The notes under the pieces: model-generated
Database searches by the model: none
What the model was told of the DNA's origin: nothing
What the model saw: the letters and a program-made list of their open reading frames with translations, nothing else
Made by a program: the position numbers and the translations under genes
Part shown: piece by piece, positions 24,717-33,314 of the stretch
Numbering within the stretch: the first letter of the stretch is position 1
Layout of the letters: every line of letters begins with the position of its first letter
NCBI GenBank assembly: GCA_001897675.1
Contig: MKUE01000116.1
Coordinates: forward strand, 1 to 53,017
Length of the DNA stretch: 53,017 bases
Origin: Thiobacillus sp. 65-1059
GTDB taxonomy: Bacteria; Pseudomonadota; Gammaproteobacteria; Burkholderiales; Thiobacillaceae
Reading direction: 5' to 3'

Positions 24717-27700
24717 TCAGCAGCGCTGTTTCAGCACCCAGGCTTCGAAGATTGCCGCGGGCTGCGGCTTGCTGAACAGGTAGCCCTGGTAGGTATGGCA
24801 GTGGTGCTCGGCCAGGAAGGCGTATTGCGCATCGGTTTCCACGCCCTCGGCCACCACGGCCAGATTCAGGCTCTGCCCCAGGGCGATGATGCTGCGCGTG
24901 ATGGAGGCATCGTTGGGGTCGGTCAGCACGTCGCGTACAAACGACTGGTCGATCTTGATCTCGTCCAGCGGCAGCCGCTTCAGGTAGGCAAGCGAGGAAT
25001 AGCCGGTACCGAAGTCGTCGAGCGCGAAGCCGATGCCGCGCGCCTTCAGCGCACTCATCTTGACGATGGTTTCGTCCATGTTGTCCACCAGCAGGCTTTC
25101 GGTCAGCTCGAGTTTGAGCCGGCGCGGATCGGCGCCGCTGCGGTCGAGCACCTGCAATACCTGGGCGACGAAGTCCGGCTGGCGGAACTGCCGCGCGCTG
25201 ACATTCACCGCTACGCCGAGGTCCGCCATGTAGGGCAGGGCCGCCCAGGCCGCGAGCTGCGCGCAGGCGGTTTCCAGTACCCAGAGCCCGAGCGGCAGGA
25301 TCAGGCCGGTTTCTTCGGCCAGGGGAATGAACGATACGGGGGGCATCCAGCCGCGCGCGGGATGCTGCCAGCGCAACAGGACTTCGGCACCGCAGATGCG
25401 TCCCAGGCTGTCGACCTGCGCCTGATAATGCAGTTCGAACGCCTGTCGTTGCAGGGCGTCGCGCAAATCGGCTTCCAGCTCGGCCCGGGCAGCGACCAGC
25501 GCCTGCATGGCCGGGTCGAAAAAACGCAGGGTATTGCGGCCGTGGGCCTTGGCCTGGTACATGGCGAGATCGGCGCGCTGCAGCAGTTCGTCGAGAGAGG
25601 CCGGATGGTCGTTCAGGAGCGAGATGCCGATGCTCGAGGTGCAGTGGTGCGCGTAACCGGCCAGTTGGAAGGGGGATTTGAAGCCGGCCAGGATGGTTTC
25701 GCCGACCTGGGTGGCAAGCGCCATCGCCTGGTGCGGCGTGGCGGCCAGATTTTCCAGCACGATCACGAACTCGTCGCCGCCCAGGCGCGCCAGGGTATCG
25801 CCCTGGCGCAGGCAGCGCTGCAGGCGCTGGGCGATCTGCTGCAGCAGCAGATCGCCGATGGCGTGGCCCAGCGTATCGTTCAGGGTCTTGAAGTTGTCGA
25901 CGTCGATGAACAGCAGCGCCCCCACCGTCTTGCGGCCCGCTTCGACCGCCAGCGCGTGCTGCAGGCGGTCGCGCAGCAGCTGGCGGTTGGGCAGGCCGGT
26001 CAGGTGGTCGTAGAACGCCAGGTGCTGGATTTTGTGCTCGGCGGCCTTGCGTTCGGTGATGTTGGTGTTGATTGCCAGGATGGCGTCGGGCAGCTGATTC
26101 TCGTCGCGCAGCAGGGTCCAGTGCGCCTCGACGATGAGCGCGTCGCCGCCCTTTTTCCGCTGGGCGATTTCGCCGCTCCATTCGCCCTGGTCCGCTACCT
26201 TGCGGGTGTTTTCGCGAAAAACCGCCGGATCGTCGTACAACAGGGGTTCGATCGAGCGGCCGATGACTTCGTCGCGCGTCCAGCCATACAAGCGCTCGGC
26301 GCCCTTGTTCCAATAGCGGACGAGGCCGTCGAGGCTGCGCACCATGATGGCATCCTGTGCCTTGTCCAGCAGCGAGGCCTGCTGGCGGATGTGCGCGTCG
26401 GCGCTCTGGCGTTCGAGCTCCGAGGCCACCCGGGTGGCAAAAATCTGCAGCGTCGAGGCGATGAAGGCCGTGTCCTGCAGGGGATGGCTGAACAGCACGA
26501 ACAGCTGCCCGATCGGCTGGCCGGCCGAATCGTCGAGGCGATGCCCGACGTAGGCCTGCGCATCCAGCAGGCCGATCGAGGGGGCGTCGGGATAGTGCTC
26601 ATCCAGCCGGCAGGGAATGACGTGATTGACGGCATCCGTCAGCGCTTCGCAGGGCGTGCCGGCCAGCTTGTATTCGAAGTTGGGAATCAGCCGGCCAGCG
26701 ACGACCGCCACCTTGGTGCATGCCGAATGCAGCGTGCCGGGCTGGAAACAGGCGATGAACCCGGCGGCGGCCCCCAGCGCATCGGCCATGTTGATCACCA
26801 GCTCCTCGAAAAACGCCGTGCCGGTGCCGGCGGAGACGCCAGCGGCGATTTTGATCACGGCGGCCTGAATCCGGTCCTGCTCGCGGCGGCTGCGCAGCAT
26901 GGCGATGCCGAAAGCCAGGTCGCCGGTCAATTCCTGCAACAGGCGCATTTCGTCGGCGCCGATGTGGGCCACTTCGGGCGCGAACAGGGCGAAAATCCCG
27001 TAGGTGCGCTGTGCATCGTGCAGCGGCAGCACCACCAGGCTGCGATAGCCGTGGCGCAATGCGGCATCGAGCCACGGCTGGAAGCCGGGATCGCGCGTCA
27101 GATCCTCGATGATCACGACCTCCCCGCTGCGCAAGGCCCGCCCCACCGGGCCGCGCCCGGTCGCCTTGTCCGCGGACCAGCTGAGCTGGATGCCGTGCAG
27201 ATAGCCTGCGCCATCGCCGGCATGGGCCATCGGGCGCACCGATTGCGCAGCATCCTCCTGCGCAAAGCCCACCCAGGCCATGCGATAGCCCCCCACGTCG
27301 ACGGCGATGCGGCAGATCGCGTGCAGCAGTTCGCTTTCGTCGGTGGCGCGAATCAGGGCTTCATTGCAGGCGCTGCGTACGTGCAGCGCGCGGTTGAGGC
27401 GGGCGAGCTCCAGTTCGGCTTCCTTGCGGGTGGTGAGATTGGCCATCCCGCCGATCATGCGGATCGCCCGTCCGCTGTGGTCGCGAATCACCGAGCCGCG
27501 ATCCAGCACATAGGCATAGCGGCCGTCCCGATGCTGAAAACGGTATTCGGCGGACCAGCTTTCCTTGCCTGAATCGATCGCCTGATGGATGTCCCGCACC
27601 ACGCGTTCATGGTCGTCCGGGTGGATGCGGCGCGCCCAGGCGAGACTGTCCGCCGGCAGGTCGGCGGACGTGTAGCCAAACACGCTTTGCATGCCTTCGT

Positions 27701-28586
27701 TCCACCAGATGCGATCGGAAACCAGGTCCCAGTCCCAGATGGTGTCGGTGGTGGTGCGGGCGACGTTTTTGAATCGCTGCTCGCTTTTATGCAGCGCCTG
27801 CTGGGCCTGCCTGCGCTCGGTGATGTCGCGCCCGGCCGCCACCCAGTGGGTGTAGCGGCCGGCGGCGCCGGCAACCGGGGCGATGTCGAACTCGATCCAG
27901 ACGGCTTCGCCGCTCTTGGCGTAGGTGACGAGTTCGCTGCGCAGCGGCCGCCATTGCCCCAGCGCCTGGCGGATGCGCTCCAGTTCGGCAGGGTCGGTCA
28001 GCGTGCCCTGCAGGAAACGCGGCGATTTCCCCAGCACGTCCACGCGCCGATAACCGGTGAGGCGCTCAAACGCATCGTTGACGAACGCGATGCGCAGGCC
28101 CGGATCGTCGAGGGGCCCGGCCTCGGCTATGAGAACGATGTCGTTCAGGTGCGCAATGCCGGCTTCCAGCAGGCCAGGCTGCAAGCCGGCCTGATTGCGT
28201 TCGCCGGGTCCGCCGGCGCTCTGCCCGGCGATCTTCAGCAGGATTTCACGGAAATCCGCGAGCATCGCGGCCCGCTCCTGCCCGCCGACGTCAAGCGCGA
28301 GCACCATCTCGGCGGAGCGGCCCTGAAACGTCAACGGCTGCGAGATGAGATGCAGCGGCGGCGTCTGCGCGTCCTGCTGCCGGGTGGCGGCGGGCCGGGC
28401 CGTTTCAGCCTGTGCGCGGGGAGCTGCGGCCGGGCCGAGATCGCGGGTCGTCAGGTCCAGAAAGTCGGCGCGGGAATAGCCGTAATACGCCGCCGCTGCA
28501 TCGTTCACCGCCAGAAACCGCAGGGTTTCCAGGTCGTAAATCCACATCGGCTGTGGATGGAGGTCAAAGGCTTCGGGCGTGTGCAT
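24717..28586 (-). CDS. Multi-PAS/GAF GGDEF-EAL c-di-GMP signalling protein
   Basis: A 1289-residue soluble sensor. Order: PAS (about 1-100), PAS with LTGYRRVDVLGKSPRFLQG, PAS with IWDWDLVSDRIWWNEGMQSVFGYT, two GAF-like domains (about 480-800), PAS with DAIMVRSLDGLVRYWNKGAERLYGW, GGDEF (about 870-1035) and EAL (about 1045-1289). GGDEF has intact GGDEF and the RxxD site RQGD. The EAL domain has EVLLRW, ELTESLL, DDFGTGYSS and VAEGVE, so both activities may be present. No membrane segment. Start at ATG 28586 places the first PAS at the N-terminus; the longer frame runs back to the divergent gene. RBS is poor. Confidence 0.92.
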   Translation of the reverse strand: MHTPEAFDLHPQPMWIYDLETLRFLAVNDAAAAYYGYSRADFLDLTTRDLGPAAAPRAQAETARPAATRQQDAQTPPLHLISQPLTFQGRSAEMVLALDVGGQERAAMLADFREILLKIAGQSAGGPGERNQAGLQPGLLEAGIAHLNDIVLIAEAGPLDDPGLRIAFVNDAFERLTGYRRVDVLGKSPRFLQGTLTDPAELERIRQALGQWRPLRSELVTYAKSGEAVWIEFDIAPVAGAAGRYTHWVAAGRDITERRQAQQALHKSEQRFKNVARTTTDTIWDWDLVSDRIWWNEGMQSVFGYTSADLPADSLAWARRIHPDDHERVVRDIHQAIDSGKESWSAEYRFQHRDGRYAYVLDRGSVIRDHSGRAIRMIGGMANLTTRKEAELELARLNRALHVRSACNEALIRATDESELLHAICRIAVDVGGYRMAWVGFAQEDAAQSVRPMAHAGDGAGYLHGIQLSWSADKATGRGPVGRALRSGEVVIIEDLTRDPGFQPWLDAALRHGYRSLVVLPLHDAQRTYGIFALFAPEVAHIGADEMRLLQELTGDLAFGIAMLRSRREQDRIQAAVIKIAAGVSAGTGTAFFEELVINMADALGAAAGFIACFQPGTLHSACTKVAVVAGRLIPNFEYKLAGTPCEALTDAVNHVIPCRLDEHYPDAPSIGLLDAQAYVGHRLDDSAGQPIGQLFVLFSHPLQDTAFIASTLQIFATRVASELERQSADAHIRQQASLLDKAQDAIMVRSLDGLVRYWNKGAERLYGWTRDEVIGRSIEPLLYDDPAVFRENTRKVADQGEWSGEIAQRKKGGDALIVEAHWTLLRDENQLPDAILAINTNITERKAAEHKIQHLAFYDHLTGLPNRQLLRDRLQHALAVEAGRKTVGALLFIDVDNFKTLNDTLGHAIGDLLLQQIAQRLQRCLRQGDTLARLGGDEFVIVLENLAATPHQAMALATQVGETILAGFKSPFQLAGYAHHCTSSIGISLLNDHPASLDELLQRADLAMYQAKAHGRNTLRFFDPAMQALVAARAELEADLRDALQRQAFELHYQAQVDSLGRICGAEVLLRWQHPARGWMPPVSFIPLAEETGLILPLGLWVLETACAQLAAWAALPYMADLGVAVNVSARQFRQPDFVAQVLQVLDRSGADPRRLKLELTESLLVDNMDETIVKMSALKARGIGFALDDFGTGYSSLAYLKRLPLDEIKIDQSFVRDVLTDPNDASITRSIIALGQSLNLAVVAEGVETDAQYAFLAEHHCHTYQGYLFSKPQPAAIFEAWVLKQRC

Positions 28587-28828
28587 AAGGAGCGGTCGGC
28601 GGATTTTCCGGCGCGCGCAACGGGGTGCCCGGCACGCATGCCCGGAAACGACCGTGCGGCGCCGGGCCGCGGGGGAGCGGCAGACCCGAACGCGGATCGA
28701 TAATGTAAATACCGGCTTTACGGTCGTTCTTCCCGCAAACTTGAAGTTCCCCGATCGCCGCCGCATCGCGGCACCGAAGCGCTGGCGCGGCTGTGGTATC
28801 TTCGTCCGCTGGAAGAAGGGGGTCATGC

Positions 28829-29356
28829 GTGCTCAAGAAACAGTGGCCGGCGTTTGTGCTGGCGTTCGTATTGCCGCTGCTGGCGGTGTTCTGGTGGTGG
28901 GGCGGGTTCAACGCCGTCAGCGTGACGGAAACCGACGCCGGGCCTTATCGCTACGCGTATCTGGATTACGAAGGCCCGATCAGCGACATGCGCAAATCGC
29001 AGCGCGCGGCGCTGGACAAATTCACCGCTGCCAAGGTGGCGGCGGGTGACACCATCAGCGTGATCCTCACCGACCCGCGTGCCGCCAACGGCAAGGTGCG
29101 CGCGCAGCTGGGCTATACCCTGGCCGACTCCGCCCCGGTCCCCGACGGGCTGCAGGAAGGCCGCATCGAACGCCGCCCGATCTATGCGGCCGAGGTGCAG
29201 GCGGCGGTCCTGCTGGCGCCGTCCAAGGCCTATCAGGCGCTGTCCGACACGCTGGCGCCGCGCGGACAGGCCATCGCCATGCCGACGGTCGAACTGTATC
29301 GCCCGGCGGGACAGGCAAACCGGATCGGCACCTTTACCCTGGAGATGAATCGCTGA
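28829..29356 (+). CDS. Membrane-anchored GyrI-like effector-binding domain protein
   Basis: The 175-residue protein has one N-terminal membrane helix (WPAFVLAFVLPLLAVFWWWGGF) and a GyrI/AraC-effector-like domain: GPYRYAYLDYEGPISDM near residue 38 and a final VELYRPAGQANRIGTFTLEM. No DNA-binding domain is present. Such domains bind small hydrophobic ligands. Start GTG 28829 follows GAAGGGGG. It leads a four-gene run; its stop overlaps the next start (TGATG). Confidence 0.8.
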   Translation: MLKKQWPAFVLAFVLPLLAVFWWWGGFNAVSVTETDAGPYRYAYLDYEGPISDMRKSQRAALDKFTAAKVAAGDTISVILTDPRAANGKVRAQLGYTLADSAPVPDGLQEGRIERRPIYAAEVQAAVLLAPSKAYQALSDTLAPRGQAIAMPTVELYRPAGQANRIGTFTLEMNR

Positions 29357-30273
29357 TGGCTTTCTTCTCCGTCCTTGCCGCCGTCATCCTCGAACACCTG
29401 CGTCCGCTGCGGCAGCCGTTGCCGCACTATCGGCACTATTCCCGCTTCACCCAGTGGCTGGAGCGCCGCTTCAACGCGGGCGAATACAGCCACGGCGCCA
29501 TCGCCTGGACGCTGGCGGTGCTGCCGCCGCTGGTCGCGGTGTGGCTGATTTTCATCGTGCTCGACGGCATCAGCCCGTTCCTCGGCTGGGTATGGAATGT
29601 GGCCGTGCTGTATCTGACCCTCGGGTTCAAGTACTACAGCGACGACGCCGAGCAGATTGCGCGCCTGCTGCGCGCAGGCGATCTCGAAGGCGCGCGCGCG
29701 CGCCTCGACGCCTGGCGCGGCGGCGATGCCAGCCATTTCAGCGCCGACGAAGTGGCCCGGGTCACCATCGAGCAGGTCACGGCGGCGAGCCACCGCCAGA
29801 TGTTCGGCGTGCTGTTCTGGTTCGTGCTGCTGGTGCCGCTGGGCCCGGCCGGCGCGGTGCTGTTCCGCGCCGCCTCGATTCTGGCGCGGCGCTGGACAGC
29901 GGCGCAGGGACGCTTCGGCGCGTATGCGCAGCGTGCCTTTCATGTCATCAACTGGCTGCCTGCGCGACTGACCGCGCTGACCTACGCCATTGCCGGCAAT
30001 TTCGAGGACGCCACCTATTGCTGGCGCACCCAGGCGGCCGCCTGGCCGGAGCCGGAAGAGGGCGTGGTGCTCGCCGCCGGCGCCGGCGCCATGGGCGTGC
30101 GGTTGGGGCAGGGCCTCAACGTGGGGGGCGACACCGTCTGGCGGCCCGAACTCGGCACCGGCCAGGCGGCCGATGCCGACTACATCGACAGCGCGGTCAG
30201 CATGATCTGGCGCGGCCTGGTGATCTGGCTGGCGGCGGGACTGCTGATCGTCATCGCAGGCTGGGTGGCGTAA
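29356..30273 (+). CDS. CobD/CbiB-family membrane protein
   Basis: A 305-residue integral membrane protein with 4-5 hydrophobic segments. The N-terminal AVILEHLRPL, the helix pair around LAVLPPLVAVWLIFIVL, and the C-terminal AGAMGVRLGQGLNVGGD match the 'CobD/CbiB family' proteins of betaproteobacteria. They resemble adenosylcobinamide-phosphate synthase but occur away from cobalamin genes. No other cobalamin gene is in the window, so I do not assign vitamin B12 synthesis. Overlaps the previous gene by 1 nt and is 6 nt from the next. Confidence 0.75.
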   Translation: MAFFSVLAAVILEHLRPLRQPLPHYRHYSRFTQWLERRFNAGEYSHGAIAWTLAVLPPLVAVWLIFIVLDGISPFLGWVWNVAVLYLTLGFKYYSDDAEQIARLLRAGDLEGARARLDAWRGGDASHFSADEVARVTIEQVTAASHRQMFGVLFWFVLLVPLGPAGAVLFRAASILARRWTAAQGRFGAYAQRAFHVINWLPARLTALTYAIAGNFEDATYCWRTQAAAWPEPEEGVVLAAGAGAMGVRLGQGLNVGGDTVWRPELGTGQAADADYIDSAVSMIWRGLVIWLAAGLLIVIAGWVA

Positions 30274-30279
30274 GGCTCC

Positions 30280-31518
30280 ATGCTCAACACGCTATGGGTC
30301 GGCTTCTTTCTCGCCGCCTTCCTGATTGCGTCGTTCAAACTGGTTTTTCTCGGCGACGCCGACATCTTCGCCGCGCTGGTGAAGGCCCTGTTCGACAGCA
30401 GCAAGGCCGCGTTCGAAATCGCGCTCGGCCTTACCGGGGTGATGGCGCTGTGGCTGGGGGTGATGAAGATCGGCGAGCGCGCCGGCATGCTCGAGCTGCT
30501 GACGCGCGGCCTGGCGCCGCTGTTCAGGCGGCTGTTCCCCGAGGTGCCGCCCAACCACCCCGCGCTCGGTGCGATGACCATGAACATGGGCGCCAACATG
30601 CTGGGACTGGACAATGCGGCGACGCCGCTCGGCATCAAGGCGATGCAGGAACTGCAGACGCTCAATCCTTCGAAGGACACCGCGAGCGACGCGCAGATCC
30701 TGTTCCTGGTGATCAACACCGCGTCGGTCACCCTGCTGCCGGTCACCATCTTCACCTACCGCGCGCAGCTTGGCGCCGCCGACCCGACGGACGTGTTCGT
30801 TCCGCTGCTGATCACCACCTATATCGGCACGCTGGTCGGCCTCTTCGTCACCGGTTTCTTCCAGAAGCTGCATCTGTGGAATCGCGTCACCCTGGCCTAT
30901 CTCGGCGGCGCCAGCGCGCTGATCGGCGGCCTGGTCGCATACTTCTCCAGCCTCGACGCCGCGGCGATGACGCGGCAGTCGTCGATACTGAGCAACGTGC
31001 TGCTGTTCGGCCTCGTCGCCGCCTTCCTGCTGATGGCGGTGCGCCGCCGCGTCAACGCCTACGAGGCCTTCGTCGAGGGCGCCAAGGAGGGCTTCCACAC
31101 GGCGGTCACCATCATTCCGTATCTCGTCGCCATGCTGGTGGCGATCGCCGTGTTCCGCGCCAGCGGCGCGCTCGACCTGCTGATGGGCGCGATGCGCAAC
31201 CTCGTCCTCGGGCTGGGCCTCGACGCGCGCTGGGTCGAGGCGCTGCCCACCGCGCTGATGAAGCCGTTTTCCGGCAGCGGCGCGCGTGCCATGATGATCG
31301 ACACCATGCAGGTCCACGGCGCGGATTCGTTCGCCGGCCGGCTCGCCTCCATCGTGCAGGGCAGCACCGAGACCACCTTCTACGTGCTGGCGGTGTACTT
31401 CGGCGCGGTCGGCATCCGCCGGGTGCGCCACGCGGTCGCCTGCGGGCTGATCGCCGACGTCGCCGGCATTCTCGCTGCCATCGGCATGACCTACCTCTTC
31501 TTTGGCGCAGCTGCATGA
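30280..31518 (+). CDS. SpmA-SpmB-type nucleoside-recognition (Gate) membrane protein
   Basis: A 412-residue membrane protein that joins the two halves known in Bacillus as spore maturation proteins SpmA and SpmB. The first half has ALGAMTMNMGANMLGLDNAATPLGIKAMQELQTLNP; the second has GAKEGFHTAVTIIPYLVAMLVAI and MKPFSGSGARAMMIDTM with GSTETTFYVLAVYFG. Both carry the nucleoside-recognition/Gate fold. The substrate is unknown and there is no sporulation here. Its stop overlaps ppx as ATGA. Confidence 0.88.
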   Translation: MLNTLWVGFFLAAFLIASFKLVFLGDADIFAALVKALFDSSKAAFEIALGLTGVMALWLGVMKIGERAGMLELLTRGLAPLFRRLFPEVPPNHPALGAMTMNMGANMLGLDNAATPLGIKAMQELQTLNPSKDTASDAQILFLVINTASVTLLPVTIFTYRAQLGAADPTDVFVPLLITTYIGTLVGLFVTGFFQKLHLWNRVTLAYLGGASALIGGLVAYFSSLDAAAMTRQSSILSNVLLFGLVAAFLLMAVRRRVNAYEAFVEGAKEGFHTAVTIIPYLVAMLVAIAVFRASGALDLLMGAMRNLVLGLGLDARWVEALPTALMKPFSGSGARAMMIDTMQVHGADSFAGRLASIVQGSTETTFYVLAVYFGAVGIRRVRHAVACGLIADVAGILAAIGMTYLFFGAAA

Positions 31519-32990
31519 AGACCTACGACACCCTCGCCGCGGTCGATCTCGGCTCCAACTCCTTCCGCCTGGAAGTGGCGCGGGTGGCCGGCGACCAGTT
31601 GTATCCGCTCGATTCGCTGAAGGAAACCGTGCGCCTGGCCGGCGGCCTCGGCGAGGACAAGCTGCTCGACGAGGCGACGCAGGCGCGCGCGCTGGCCTGC
31701 CTGCAGCGTTTCGGCGAGCGCCTGCGCGGGCTGTCGCCGGGCGCGGTGCGCTGCGTCGGCACTTCGTCCCTGCGCGTCGCCAGGAATGCCGAGCGGTTTC
31801 TTCCGCGGGCCGAGGCCGCGCTCGGCCATCCGATCGAGATCGTCGCCGGGCGCGAGGAGGCGCGGCTGATCTATCTCGGCGTCGCGCATTCGCTGCCGGC
31901 CTCGCCCGACCGGCGGCTGGTGGTCGATATCGGCGGCGGCTCCACCGAAGTCATCATCGGCCATGGCCTGAAGCCGCACGAGCGCGAAAGCCTGCACATG
32001 GGCTGCGTCAATTTCTCGCAGCGCTTCTTTGCCGGCGGTGTCATCGACAAGGCCGCGCTGAAGGCCGCCGAGATGAGCGCGCGCGTCGAGGTCGAGCGCA
32101 TCGCCCGGGAGTTTTCCAGGGGCAACTGGCAGCAGGCGGTGGGCTCCAGCGGCACCGCGCGCGCGCTGCGCGAAATCATCGAGCAGAGCGGCTGGTCGGC
32201 ATGCGGCATCACCGCCGACGGCCTCGCCCGGCTGCGCTGCCAATTGATCAAGGCCGGGCATGTCGACGCGCTCGATCTGCCCGGCCTGTCGCGCGACCGC
32301 CGCCCGGTGATCGCCGGCGGCTTTGCCATCATGGCGGGGCTGTTCGCCGAACTTGGCATCGAGCGGATGGACGTCGCCGAAACCGCCATGCGCGAAGGCA
32401 TCCTGTACGACCTGCTGGGCCGCTTCCACAAGCAGGACATGCGCGAGGCGACGGTGGACGAATTCATGCGCCGCTACCACATCGACACCCGGCAGGCCGA
32501 ACGCGTCAAGCAGGTGGCGCTGAAACTGCTGGCAGCCAGCGGCGGCAGCGATGAAAACGACGTGCGCTTTCTCGACTGGGCCGCGCGGCTGCACGAAATC
32601 GGGCTCATGGTGTCGCACGGCGGCTACCATCGCCATTCCGGCTACATCCTGGAAAACGCCGACATGCCCGGCTTCTCGCGCACCGAGCAGGCGCGCCTGG
32701 CGCTGCTGGCGCGTGCCCAGCGCGGCGCGCTGGCCAAACTGCCGGAGTTCTCCACCGGCGTGGTGCCGGACAACGACCGTCTGCTGGTGTGGCTGCTGCG
32801 CCAGGCCGTCATCCTGTGCCGCAGCCGCGCCGAACCGCATCTGACCGATGCGACCGTCGAAGCCGGCAGCAAGCGCATCCGCCTGGGCCTGCCCGCAGGC
32901 TGGCTGGAACGCCGCCCGCTGACTCGGCGCGCACTGGAGGAAGAGGCGGTGCATTGGCATGCGGTGGGGACGAAATACGCGTTCGGCTAA
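31515..32990 (+). CDS. ppx: Exopolyphosphatase (Ppx/GppA)
   Basis: A 491-residue enzyme of the Ppx/GppA phosphatase family, which removes terminal phosphate from polyphosphate or pppGpp. Seen: AAVDLGSNSFRLEVAR (about 8-23), VGTSSLRVARN, AGREEARLIYLGV, the phosphate loop VVDIGGGSTEVIIG (about 136-149), and a C-terminal HD-like domain with LDWAARLHEIGL and HGGYHRHSGYIL. The start overlaps the upstream stop (ATGA), so it is the last gene of a four-gene operon. Ppx and GppA cannot be separated with certainty. Confidence 0.92.
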   Translation: MKTYDTLAAVDLGSNSFRLEVARVAGDQLYPLDSLKETVRLAGGLGEDKLLDEATQARALACLQRFGERLRGLSPGAVRCVGTSSLRVARNAERFLPRAEAALGHPIEIVAGREEARLIYLGVAHSLPASPDRRLVVDIGGGSTEVIIGHGLKPHERESLHMGCVNFSQRFFAGGVIDKAALKAAEMSARVEVERIAREFSRGNWQQAVGSSGTARALREIIEQSGWSACGITADGLARLRCQLIKAGHVDALDLPGLSRDRRPVIAGGFAIMAGLFAELGIERMDVAETAMREGILYDLLGRFHKQDMREATVDEFMRRYHIDTRQAERVKQVALKLLAASGGSDENDVRFLDWAARLHEIGLMVSHGGYHRHSGYILENADMPGFSRTEQARLALLARAQRGALAKLPEFSTGVVPDNDRLLVWLLRQAVILCRSRAEPHLTDATVEAGSKRIRLGLPAGWLERRPLTRRALEEEAVHWHAVGTKYAFG

Positions 32991-33314
32991 AAATCCGTTC
33001 ATCCGCCATCACGCATCCGGCGTATCGATAGTCCGGCTCAAGCGCGGCGTTTGCCCGCTTCCTGACCTGTCTTGCCCCGCATGCGCAGGGGCCGCGCCGC
33101 CAGCGCGCAAGCGGGGCCGATCGGTCACGGACATGGCTCGCCGGGCCATGAATATGACGGCCGGATTTTTTGTGTCCGCTGCCGCTGATCGAGAATCAAA
33201 ATATTAATATATCGACATGTTCGATATATAAGATACAAAAATATCGTTTGTCGAATAGTTCCCGAATACCTACTCTGGCGCCTTCATGGTTGTCAGAAAG
33301 TAGGGAGCCCATCG
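32991..33314. other. Intergenic region before cfa, with an AT-rich 3' half
   Basis: 324 bp without a supported gene. The first 170 bp are GC-rich and featureless. From about 33190 the sequence turns AT-rich and holds the palindrome at 33207-33229 and probably the cfa promoter. Confidence 0.5.
33207..33229. promoter_or_regulatory. AT-rich palindrome upstream of cfa
   Basis: ATATATCGA (33207-33215), loop CATGT, TCGATATAT (33221-33229): a perfect 9-bp inverted repeat, 85 bp before the cfa start. Likely an operator. A related half-site ATATCG recurs at about 33240-33245. Confidence 0.5.

Noticed and set aside
24531-27572. 1013-residue open frame on the plus strand
   Set aside because: It is a high-GC shadow antisense to the PAS/GAF-GGDEF-EAL gene, which has clear motifs.
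29356-30273. Cobalamin biosynthesis assignment for the CobD/CbiB-like protein
   Set aside because: No other cobalamin gene is nearby and the family resemblance is partial.
29454-31514. Upstream extension of the ppx open frame
   Set aside because: This 2-kb frame runs out of phase through the CobD-like and SpmAB genes. Ppx begins at 31515 with the proper N-terminus.
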